From: a bacterium
Lineage (GTDB): Bacteria > Myxococcota_A > Bradymonadia > UBA7976 > UBA1532
Length of the DNA: 64,000 nucleotides
Direction of reading: 5' to 3'
Assembly: GCA_030427205.1 (NCBI GenBank)
Contig: JAUHXC010000001.1
Location: forward strand, 310,001 to 374,000
The notes below the pieces were generated by a model. The model had not been told where the DNA came from and searched no databases. It worked only from the letters and a program-made list of their open reading frames with translations. Shown here one piece after another: positions 32,883 to 41,750 of the stretch (positions are counted from its first letter, which is position 1; the number at the start of each line of letters is the position of its first letter). The position numbers were made by a program, and so were the translations under genes.

Positions 32883-34619
32883 TCAGCGCAGGGCGTCCTC
32901 GTATCGGGTGCGCAGCCGCGGGTTCGACAGGATCGCGAAGGCGTCGTCCACCACCGCGGCGATCTCGCTCACCTGATGCCACAGCGGGCCGTCCCGCCGC
33001 ACCCGATGCGGATCGAAGCGCCGGCGCAGGGCCTCGAAGGCGGCGCGCACCTCGGCGCCGGTGGCTCCCGGCTCGACGCCGAGCACCTGGAAGTAGTCGC
33101 CGGTGAGCACCTCGGTCAGCTTGGCCTGCACCAGATCGGCGAAGCCGGGCATCTGGTCGGCGGTACGCGGCGCGCCGGCGCGGGCCACCGCCTCGGGATC
33201 GAGCGCCGGCAGCAGCCCCGCCCGCCGCCCGCCGGGCGCCTCGACCACGTCGAGGATCGACAGCCCGTACAAGATCGCCAGCGCGTCCACCTCGCCCACC
33301 CGGGCCACCCGGGCGATCTCGACCACGCTGCGCCGCCCGTCGCAGGCGCCGTGCACCGTCGACTCGTCGGGCCGCAGCGCGAGCCCCGCCGGCAGCGTCG
33401 CGCCGGTCTGCGGCATCGGGATCGCAGACGCGGTGCCGAACGCCCGGTACAGCCGCAGCCGGCCGTACTTGCGCCGCACGCCGTCCAGGATCAGCCGCGC
33501 CGGGTGCACACCGATGTCCACCGGATCGAGCGGCCGCGGGCCGCCGGCGAGCACCACCGTCTCGCCCCGCTCGAGGGCGAAGAGCGACAGCACCCGCTCG
33601 AGCACGTGATCGCGCAGCGCGCGGTAGACCTCGTCGGGCTCGATGAAGCCGGCCTCGATCAAGATCTCTTCCGGCGAGGCGCCGACCTGGTCGGCCCGGG
33701 CCCGGGCGCGCATCAACGCGGCGCGCGAGATGAAGCCCTCGCCGGCCAGGTGCGCCGCCAGGTCTTCGCTGGGCTTGCTGCTGTCGGCGTAGACCGGCCG
33801 CCCGCCTTCGAAGAAGACCCGCCGCAGCACGCCCGAGGCGGCCAGCTCGATGCGCCCGCTCAGCTCGGCCTGCCACGCGGCGGCGAGCAGCTCGCCGATG
33901 CCCCGGCGACCCAGATCCATCGGCCGCCCGGTATCGAGCAGCGCCTCGTGCTCCGCCTTGTCGTCGGGGCGCGGGCTCTCGGGGCGTTCGAAGCGGCGGG
34001 TCGTCGGCCCGCGCAGGGCGGGCGGCGGCGCGGCGTGGGTGGGCGCCGCGGGCGGCCGGGCGCGCTCCGGCGGGCGCCAGCCGAAGGCGTCCCGCGGGCC
34101 CTCTTCGGCGTCGGGGATCGGCGGCGGCGCGGCGGCGTCGGCGCTCGAGCCGTCGGGCTCGGCGAGCAGCGCGTCGAGCTCGGCCCACTCGGCCTCCGAG
34201 ACCGGGCTCGGCGGCGCGCTGCCCTGCTCGGTGGGCGGCAGGTCTTCGCCCGGCCCGATATAGGTGATCACCTTGGCCAGCAGCTCGCCCACGCCCGCCG
34301 GCTTCTCGAAGAAGTGGTCGGCGCCCGCGGCGATGGCCTCGGCCACGCTGTCGATGGCCTCGTTGCCCGTGCCGAGGAACAGGATCGGCACCAGCGAGCC
34401 CAGCGGCATGCTGCGGATCTCGCGGCAGAGCCGGCGCCCGCCGTCGTGGGGCAGGGTCAGGCTGGCGATGACCAGATCGGGCCGCCCGTCGGCGAACGCG
34501 GCCAGCGCGCCGTCGGGATCGGCGGCCACGGTGGGGTCGTAACCCCGCGCCCGCAGCCGACGCAGCAGCGCCTGGGCGATGGCGTGCTCGTCTTCGGCGA
34601 TGAGGATGCGCTTCTGCAC
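32883..34619 (-). CDS. Degenerate receiver + DUF4388-like + J-like domain protein
   Basis: 578 aa from GTG. Residues 1-120 form a receiver domain with the acidic pair (AEDE, 8-11) and Lys (FEKPAG), but the phosphoacceptor position is Ser53 (VIASLTLP). A Pro/Ala-rich linker (about 130-225) leads to a PATAN/DUF4388-like region (about 230-460), with LLAAAWQAELSGRIELA and GEGFISRAALMRARARA. The last 75 residues (GDYFQVLGVEPGATGAEVR onward) resemble a J-domain, but HPD is replaced by FDPHR. Such layouts are common in Myxococcota regulators. The protein is probably phosphorylation-independent. Confidence 0.75.
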   Translation of the reverse strand: MQKRILIAEDEHAIAQALLRRLRARGYDPTVAADPDGALAAFADGRPDLVIASLTLPHDGGRRLCREIRSMPLGSLVPILFLGTGNEAIDSVAEAIAAGADHFFEKPAGVGELLAKVITYIGPGEDLPPTEQGSAPPSPVSEAEWAELDALLAEPDGSSADAAAPPPIPDAEEGPRDAFGWRPPERARPPAAPTHAAPPPALRGPTTRRFERPESPRPDDKAEHEALLDTGRPMDLGRRGIGELLAAAWQAELSGRIELAASGVLRRVFFEGGRPVYADSSKPSEDLAAHLAGEGFISRAALMRARARADQVGASPEEILIEAGFIEPDEVYRALRDHVLERVLSLFALERGETVVLAGGPRPLDPVDIGVHPARLILDGVRRKYGRLRLYRAFGTASAIPMPQTGATLPAGLALRPDESTVHGACDGRRSVVEIARVARVGEVDALAILYGLSILDVVEAPGGRRAGLLPALDPEAVARAGAPRTADQMPGFADLVQAKLTEVLTGDYFQVLGVEPGATGAEVRAAFEALRRRFDPHRVRRDGPLWHQVSEIAAVVDDAFAILSNPRLRTRYEDALR

Positions 34620-34691
34620 CGCGGCATCGTACGGGCCGAACTGCCCGCAATCAATCGCGATCCGGCCGCATTCGAGGCGGGGCGGCGCCGC

Positions 34692-35774
34692 CTACTGGCG
34701 GCCGGTCGCCAGGAACATCTCGCGCCACGCGCTCATGCCGGCGAACGCGCGCAGGAAGCTGGGGTCGCGGCTGTTGAGCTGCACGTTGCCCAGCTTGAAG
34801 TTGCGGGCGGCGACGATGGCGCTGTAGGTGCGCCCGGCGGGGGTGCTCAACGCCTCGGCCTTGAGCCGCTCGCCGAGCGCCTTGGCCTTGGTCTGCGCCA
34901 GGTCACCCTCGGCGCGCAGCTCGGCGCAGCGGGCGTCGGCCTCGGCCCGGGTGCGCTTGTCGTAGGCCAGCGCCTCGGCGTCGATGCCGGCGATGCGCAC
35001 CGTGGTCTCGGCGTTGGCGGTCTCGATGCGCTGCTGCCACTCCTCGGTCTTGATGCGCACGTCCTTGTCGATCGACTTCGAGAGGGTATCGGTCTCCTGC
35101 TTGGCCGCCGACTCCTCCTGCTTGGCCCGGTCGAGCTGACCCTGCACCGCGTAGAGCTGCTTGGCCTGCAGCCGCTCCTCGTAGGCCTCCTGGAAGCGGA
35201 TGCGGCGGATGACCACCCCGTAGTCGGGCACGCTGACGTGATACTGCCGCAGCTTGACGTTGAGCGGCTCGATGGCCGCTGCGGCGATCTTCTCCCGCTG
35301 GTCGGGGTTCTGGATGTCTTCGTTGGTCAGCGTGCCGAGGTGTTCGAGCAGGAAACCGCGGCTGACGGAGTAGATCTTGTCGCGATACGACGAGCCGAAG
35401 CCCTCTTCGATGATCTTGTGCGCCTCGCCGTCGATGATCTCGTAGACCACCGTCGCCTCGACGGTGATCACGTTGTCCCCGCTGGTGCGCAGCTCGAGGG
35501 CCGGCGCGCGGCCGCCGGGCACCGCCCCTTGCGGCACCGCGCCTTCGGTGCCCTCGGCGAACTCCAGGTAGTGCAGGTTGCGCGGCAGCCGATAGGTGGT
35601 GTGAAACAGCGGCAGCTCGATGTTGTGCCCCTGGGTGAGGTCTTCGGGCACCACGCCGCCGAGCACGCTGCGCCGCACGCCGATCTCGTCGGGCTCGACG
35701 TAGGTGGTGGAGAACGCCAGGAACACCCAGCTCAGCAGGACCACGGCGCTGAAGATCTGAATCGCTTTCTTCAT
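34692..35774 (-). CDS. SPFH/band-7 membrane protein (prohibitin-like), second of a pair
   Basis: 360 aa. One N-terminal membrane helix (AIQIFSAVVLLSWVFLAF) is followed by a band-7 domain (about 25-200) and a long charged coiled coil (about 195-290) with runs such as AKQEESAAKQETDTLSKS. The layout is that of HflC/prohibitin scaffolds that organise inner-membrane domains. It starts 4 bp after the upstream SPFH gene, so the two probably form a hetero-oligomer like HflK-HflC. No FtsH or NfeD gene is next to them. Confidence 0.8.
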   Translation of the reverse strand: MKKAIQIFSAVVLLSWVFLAFSTTYVEPDEIGVRRSVLGGVVPEDLTQGHNIELPLFHTTYRLPRNLHYLEFAEGTEGAVPQGAVPGGRAPALELRTSGDNVITVEATVVYEIIDGEAHKIIEEGFGSSYRDKIYSVSRGFLLEHLGTLTNEDIQNPDQREKIAAAAIEPLNVKLRQYHVSVPDYGVVIRRIRFQEAYEERLQAKQLYAVQGQLDRAKQEESAAKQETDTLSKSIDKDVRIKTEEWQQRIETANAETTVRIAGIDAEALAYDKRTRAEADARCAELRAEGDLAQTKAKALGERLKAEALSTPAGRTYSAIVAARNFKLGNVQLNSRDPSFLRAFAGMSAWREMFLATGRQ

Positions 35775-35778
35775 GGCG

Positions 35779-36903
35779 TCACTGCCCCTGCCGGCGGTCG
35801 GTATAGCGCAGGTCGATCGGCGTCGACGGCTGCACGAAAGGCGAAGCGCTGATGCGCTCGAGCTGGGGGAAGACGTTCTCGGCGATCTCGAGGTTGAGCA
35901 CGTCGGCCCCGCGGCTGCCGACGGCGGCGATGCGCGCGGCGAGGCCCTCGGCCTCCTTGCGGTAGGCGACCTCGTTGGCCTGGGCCAGCCGCACCTTCTG
36001 GTCGCGATACGCGGTGCACTGCGCCGCCTGCTCGATGGCGTACTTGTCGGCGTCGCGGCGCACGGTGATCGCTTTGTTCTCCGCGGCGCGCCGCTCGCCT
36101 TCGAGCCGGGCGACGAGGCCCTGATACTCGGCGTTCTTGCTCTGCTCGACGTCCTGCACCATGCGCTGCGACTGCGCGGCGAGGCGGTTGCGCTTCTCTT
36201 TTTGCACCTGCACCTCCTGCTCGGCCGTCTGCCGCTCTTCGATGGCGTGCTCGACCTTGTTCTGGAAGCGCGGCTTGGGGGTGATGATCTGGGTCACCAT
36301 GATGCCGAGCGGGTTGAGCCGCTCGTTGAGGTGGGTCTGGGCCAGCGCGGTGGCCTTGCCGTAGGTCGAGGGCTTGGCCACCTCGAGGAAGCTGTAGCGG
36401 CCGAACTCGTTGCGCAATATCTCGCGGCTGTGCACCGCGAGCGCCCGCTGCTTGTAGCCGTCGCCGCGGCCGTTCTTGGCGATGACGATGTCCGCCGAGT
36501 CGGGCATGGCCTGGTAGTGGATCTCCATGCGCTCGAAGTAGAAGTTCGAGCCGTCCTTGGCCCGCACGGTGAGCTTGGAGACGCTGTTGGGGTTGCCCGA
36601 CTGCCCGCTGGCCTCCATCACCATCACCTGCGGCTCGACGGCGAGGATCTCCACCCGCTGGAAGAACGGGATGTAGGTCAGCGTGCCCTGATCGCGCACG
36701 ACCTCGCTCTCCTCGCCGAAGATGCCGATGCCGGTGGTGTTGTAGACGACCGCCACCTCACCCGGCTCGACCTCGACGAAGCCGAAGCTGCCGCTGAAGA
36801 AGCTGCTGAGCACCAGCAACAGCGCCAGCCCGGGCAAGAGGAACTTCGCGCTCTTGAGCGCTTGAAGACGCTCGAGCGCCTTCTCGAATGTGGGATTGGC
36901 CAT
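35779..36903 (-). CDS. SPFH/band-7 membrane protein, first of a pair
   Basis: 374 aa, with GGAGGG about 8 bp before the ATG. One membrane helix (FLLPGLALLLVLSSFF) is followed by the SPFH domain, with FVEVEPGEVAVVYNTTG near its start, and a coiled coil (about 230-310) containing EERQTAEQEVQVQKEKRNR. The tail returns to a folded region with VFPQLERISAS. It precedes and is co-transcribed with the second SPFH gene. The function is probably a membrane scaffold or protease regulator, inferred from family. Confidence 0.8.
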   Translation of the reverse strand: MANPTFEKALERLQALKSAKFLLPGLALLLVLSSFFSGSFGFVEVEPGEVAVVYNTTGIGIFGEESEVVRDQGTLTYIPFFQRVEILAVEPQVMVMEASGQSGNPNSVSKLTVRAKDGSNFYFERMEIHYQAMPDSADIVIAKNGRGDGYKQRALAVHSREILRNEFGRYSFLEVAKPSTYGKATALAQTHLNERLNPLGIMVTQIITPKPRFQNKVEHAIEERQTAEQEVQVQKEKRNRLAAQSQRMVQDVEQSKNAEYQGLVARLEGERRAAENKAITVRRDADKYAIEQAAQCTAYRDQKVRLAQANEVAYRKEAEGLAARIAAVGSRGADVLNLEIAENVFPQLERISASPFVQPSTPIDLRYTDRRQGQ

Positions 36904-37480
36904 GGCACCCCCTCCGTGATTGATCTCCGCGACTACCTATAGCGCGCCCGGTGCGGGGGCGCGAGGCGGGGGGATGGGTAGAGCGGCGGCGTCACGCCTG
37001 CCGGCGCGCGCCCTTCGCTTGCGCTACGCGCTGCGCGACGGACCTACGCCCCGTCAGGTCGAGGGCTCGGTCCCCCGGCTTCGGCAAGACCCGCCGCATC
37101 AGCTCTACGAGGGTGAGTGATATTCGCTGGCGCCCGCTTCGACAGGGGCCTGCAGGGGGTCGTCGGGGCGCGCGCCGACAGTCGCTCCGCGGACACCAAC
37201 GAGAGTGGATCAGGTGAATCCGAGTTCGATTCGGGAAGCGGAACGCACGGTGGACAGCGCCCCACCGACCCCCTGCAGGCCCGTATCGAAGCATGAGACT
37301 TCGGTCGAGATGAAAGGGGGGAGGGCAAGTGCCCCCGATTTTGATAGCCGAAGCCGGGGGACCGAGCCCTCGACCTGACGGGGCGTAGGTCCGTCGCGCA
37401 GCGCGTAGCGCAAGCGAAGGGGTGCTGGCCGCCGGGCGGACCGCCGCAGCGTTGCCCATGACCGGCACCCACAGCGTCGG
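36904..37480. other. Gene-free stretch containing a nested inverted repeat
   Basis: This is the only gap above 300 bp. It separates the SPFH operon start from the MepA stop. I see no credible coding frame: frames across it encode the same residues in both directions because of the inverted repeat. Apart from that repeat and a possible weak SPFH promoter (CCTATA on the plus strand at 36936-36941), nothing else is recognised. Confidence 0.6.
37011..37421. repeat. Perfect 75-bp inverted repeat with a second inner repeat
   Basis: The left arm is 37011-37085 and the right arm 37347-37421; they are exact reverse complements over 75 bp. An inner pair, 37136-37170 and 37258-37292, is complementary with about four mismatches over 35 bp. 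The centre is about 87 bp. As RNA or single-stranded DNA this would fold into a long two-step hairpin. It could be a non-autonomous mobile element, an invertible segment or an intergenic repeat family. No transposase or invertase lies nearby. Confidence 0.8.
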
Positions 37481-38365
37481 TCACCGCTCGATCAGAGCCT
37501 TGCAGCGTGCGGGCAGCGGCGGGCGGGGCGCTTTCTTCGGCCGGGGACCCTTGGGTTTGCCGGCGCGGGCTTCCCTCTTGCGCTTGGCGACCTCGGCCCG
37601 GCTGAACCAGCTCTCGGTGCCGCAGCCGTCGCCTTCGGGGATCGGGCTCTGATCGATGCACTCGGGGCTGCCCTCGGGGCAGCGCAGCCGCACGTGGAAG
37701 TGGCGGGTATGGCCCCACCAGGGGCGGATCTTCTGCAGCCAGCCGCGGTCGCCTTTCACCGTGCGGCACAGCTCGCGCTTGATCACCCAGCCGACGAAGA
37801 TGCGGGCGACGGCCGGGTCGAGGGCCGCCCGACGCAGCATCTCGGCGTGGTGCGGCTCGAAGACGGCGGGGTCGATCTTCTCTTTGCGCTCGTCGACGAG
37901 CGAGGCGAAGGCCTTGTCGCTGCGCCGCTGGTCGGGGCGGGTGAACCAGAAGTCCGCGTCGAGGCCCATCTGGTGGCTGCGGTGGCCCGAGGTCATCGGT
38001 CCGCCGCGGGCCTGGGAGAGGTCGCCGACGAGCACCGGGCCGAGGCCGATCTTATTCAGAGTCGCGCCATAATCGCTGACGAACCGGGCGAGCGCCGGGT
38101 GGCCGAAGTAGCGTCGCCGGTGACGGCGAATGGTCTCGAAGCCCACCCCCTTCTCGGGCAGCGCGACGCCGCCGAGCAGGCAGCCCTTGGTGTAGCCGCC
38201 GACGGCCTCCGGCGGGTGGGCGGTCGGCGCCTTGAAGTCGCCCCACGAGGGCGCGCGCTTGCGCTTGGTCTTCTTGCGGGCGTCGGCCGGCCCGGCGGCG
38301 AGCGACAGGCCGAGCGCGGCGAGCAGCGCGAGCAGGGCGGCGCGGGTCATTCGGGTGCGGGTCAT
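37481..38365 (-). CDS. mepA: Penicillin-insensitive murein endopeptidase
   Basis: About 294 aa from the ATG at 38365; ATGs at 38350, 38389 and 38401 are also in frame, all within short repeats. The signal peptide (ALLALLAALGLSLAAGPADA) sends it to the periplasm. MTSGHRSHQMGLDADFWF carries the HxxHxxxxDxD zinc site of LAS peptidases, and WWGHTRHFHVRLRCP carries the last His ligand. The enzyme cleaves D-alanyl-mDAP cross-links in peptidoglycan. The C-terminal tail is Lys/Arg/Pro-rich. It is divergent from the M17 aminopeptidase gene. Confidence 0.88.
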   Translation of the reverse strand: MTRTRMTRAALLALLAALGLSLAAGPADARKKTKRKRAPSWGDFKAPTAHPPEAVGGYTKGCLLGGVALPEKGVGFETIRRHRRRYFGHPALARFVSDYGATLNKIGLGPVLVGDLSQARGGPMTSGHRSHQMGLDADFWFTRPDQRRSDKAFASLVDERKEKIDPAVFEPHHAEMLRRAALDPAVARIFVGWVIKRELCRTVKGDRGWLQKIRPWWGHTRHFHVRLRCPEGSPECIDQSPIPEGDGCGTESWFSRAEVAKRKREARAGKPKGPRPKKAPRPPLPARCKALIER

Positions 38366-38467
38366 TCGGGCACGGATCCTACGGGTCATGCGGGTCACCA
38401 TAGCGCAGTTGGCGCGCCGAGCGTCCGGCGCTTGCGCCGATGCGAGCCCGGCGCTACGGTCCGCGAC

Positions 38468-39907
38468 ATGCATACCGACATCGTATTCGACGAAGCCAAG
38501 GCGGCCCTCGAAGGGGCCGCGACCGTGATGTTCATCGGGCGGCGCGACCGGCTGCTCGGCGACGACGTGCAGGCGCTGCTGCCCGACGGGGCCGCGGCGG
38601 TCTGGGACGCCATGATCGACGCCATCAAGCCGGGGGACGCCGGGGCCACCGCCGGCACCTTCCTGCCCGGCGGGCCGCGGGTGATGGCCGGGGTGCTGCC
38701 CGAGGCCTGCTCGCGGCACAACACCCCGACCCGGGCCCACAGCCTGGGCAACCTAGCGGCCAAGGCGCCCGGCAGCGGCGACGTCGCGATCATCATCGCC
38801 GTCGAGCAGGCGGACTACGCCCTCGCCTCGGGGGTCGCGGCGGCGCGGGCCTTCCCCGCCTTCAGCCGCAAGACCGGCGACGACGGGCGGCGGCGGGTGC
38901 GCATCGCGTTCAGCGCCGACGACGGCAAGCCGGTCGACCTCGAGCGCATCCGCATCATCGCCGAGGGGGCCCGCATGGCCGCCCGGCTGGTCGATACGCC
39001 CACCAACGAGCTGCACACCGACGCCTTCGTCGAGCTGGCCCGGGAGACCGCGGCCACCCTCGACGCCGACATCTCGGTGCTGCAGGGCGAGGCGCTGGCC
39101 CACGCCGGCCTCGGCGGGCTGTGGGGGGTCGGCAAGGCCGCCAACCGCCCGCCGGCCCTCGTCGTGCTGACCCACAACCCCGCCGGCGCCGAGAAGACGG
39201 TGGTCTGGGTCGGCAAGGGCATCGTCTACGATACCGGCGGCCTCAGCCTGAAGAGCAAGACCGGCATGCCCGGCATGAAGGGCGACATGGGCGGCGCCGC
39301 GGCGGTCATCGGCGGCTTCGCGGCCGCGGTGCGCGCCGGCTGCAAGCACCGGCTGGTGGCCATCCTGTGCCTGGCGGAGAACGCCATCGGGCCCCGGGCG
39401 CTGCGCAACGACGACATCATCACGCTCTATTCGGGCAAGACCGTCGAGATCAACAATACCGACGCCGAGGGGCGGCTGGTGGTCGGCGACGGGGTCGCCT
39501 GGGCCGTGCGGCACCACGCCCCCGACGTGCTCGTCGATCTGGCCACGCTGACCGGCGCGCAGCTCGTCGCCACCGGGCATCGCCACGCGGCGTCGGTGTG
39601 CAACGACGACGACCTCGAGGCGACGGCGGTGGCCGTCGGCAAGCTGTGCGGTGATCTGGTGCACCCGCTGCCCTACGTGCCCGAGTTCTACCGCAAAGAG
39701 TTCAAGAGCCCGGTCGCCGACCTCAAGAACTCGGTCAAGGACCGCATGAACGCGCAGTCGTCATGCGCCGCGCAGTTCATCGCCGAGCACCTCGGCGACT
39801 ATCAGAACCTCTGGCTGCACCTCGACATCGCCGGCGCCTCGGGCAACGGCGAGCGGGGCACCGGCTACGGCGTGGCGCTGCTCGTCGAGCTGCTCGACCG
39901 CCTCTGA
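38468..39907 (+). CDS. Leucyl aminopeptidase-family (M17) metallopeptidase
   Basis: 479 aa. The C-terminal catalytic half has VGKGIVYDTGGLSLKSK (metal-ligand Lys and Asp), MKGDMGGAAAV and the signature NTDAEGRLVVGD. The N-terminal half (1-170) is the divergent alpha/beta domain. The PGMKGDMGGAAAV spacing resembles NPEPL1-type members more than E. coli PepA. It removes N-terminal residues from peptides in the cytoplasm as a hexamer. The 102-bp divergent gap with mepA holds both promoters. Confidence 0.9.
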   Translation: MHTDIVFDEAKAALEGAATVMFIGRRDRLLGDDVQALLPDGAAAVWDAMIDAIKPGDAGATAGTFLPGGPRVMAGVLPEACSRHNTPTRAHSLGNLAAKAPGSGDVAIIIAVEQADYALASGVAAARAFPAFSRKTGDDGRRRVRIAFSADDGKPVDLERIRIIAEGARMAARLVDTPTNELHTDAFVELARETAATLDADISVLQGEALAHAGLGGLWGVGKAANRPPALVVLTHNPAGAEKTVVWVGKGIVYDTGGLSLKSKTGMPGMKGDMGGAAAVIGGFAAAVRAGCKHRLVAILCLAENAIGPRALRNDDIITLYSGKTVEINNTDAEGRLVVGDGVAWAVRHHAPDVLVDLATLTGAQLVATGHRHAASVCNDDDLEATAVAVGKLCGDLVHPLPYVPEFYRKEFKSPVADLKNSVKDRMNAQSSCAAQFIAEHLGDYQNLWLHLDIAGASGNGERGTGYGVALLVELLDRL

Positions 39908-39933
39908 ACGCGCGCCATCGGGTGGAGCCGATC

Positions 39934-39960
39934 TTGCCGGTCGGGCCCCGGTCTGATAAT
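39934..39960 (+). promoter_or_regulatory. Candidate promoter of the Ser/Thr kinase gene
   Basis: TTGCCG (39934-39939), a 15-bp spacer, then GATAAT (39955-39960). Transcription from here would begin near 39967. That favours the GTG at 40017 over the one at 39969 as the kinase start. Confidence 0.35.
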
Positions 39961-40016
39961 CGGCAGAGGTGGGCCGGCGATCGTGCGCCGGCGTCCCGAA
40001 CCTGCCGAGCCGAGCC

Positions 40017-41669
<1,653 letters not shown>

Positions 41670-41671
41670 CG

Positions 41672-41695
41672 GCTCGGCGGCATGCGCCGCCGAGC
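41672..41695. terminator. GC hairpin between convergent genes
   Basis: GCTCGGCGGC (41672-41681), loop ATGC, then the exact complement GCCGCCGAGC (41686-41695). The perfect 10-bp stem starts 2 bp after the kinase stop, in the 81-bp gap to the convergent lipoprotein gene. No T tract follows, so it may be a bidirectional or Rho-assisted terminator. Confidence 0.55.
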
Positions 41696-41750
41696 ACGGG
41701 CGAGAGGACCGGCAGCCCGCCCGCTCAGGGGGCGCCGCCCGCGAGCGCGA

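Noticed and set aside
37216..37240. T-loop-like sequence (GAGTTCGATTCGG) in the centre of the inverted repeat, possible tRNA
   Set aside because: The T-stem does not pair properly and no acceptor, D or anticodon arm can be drawn around it.
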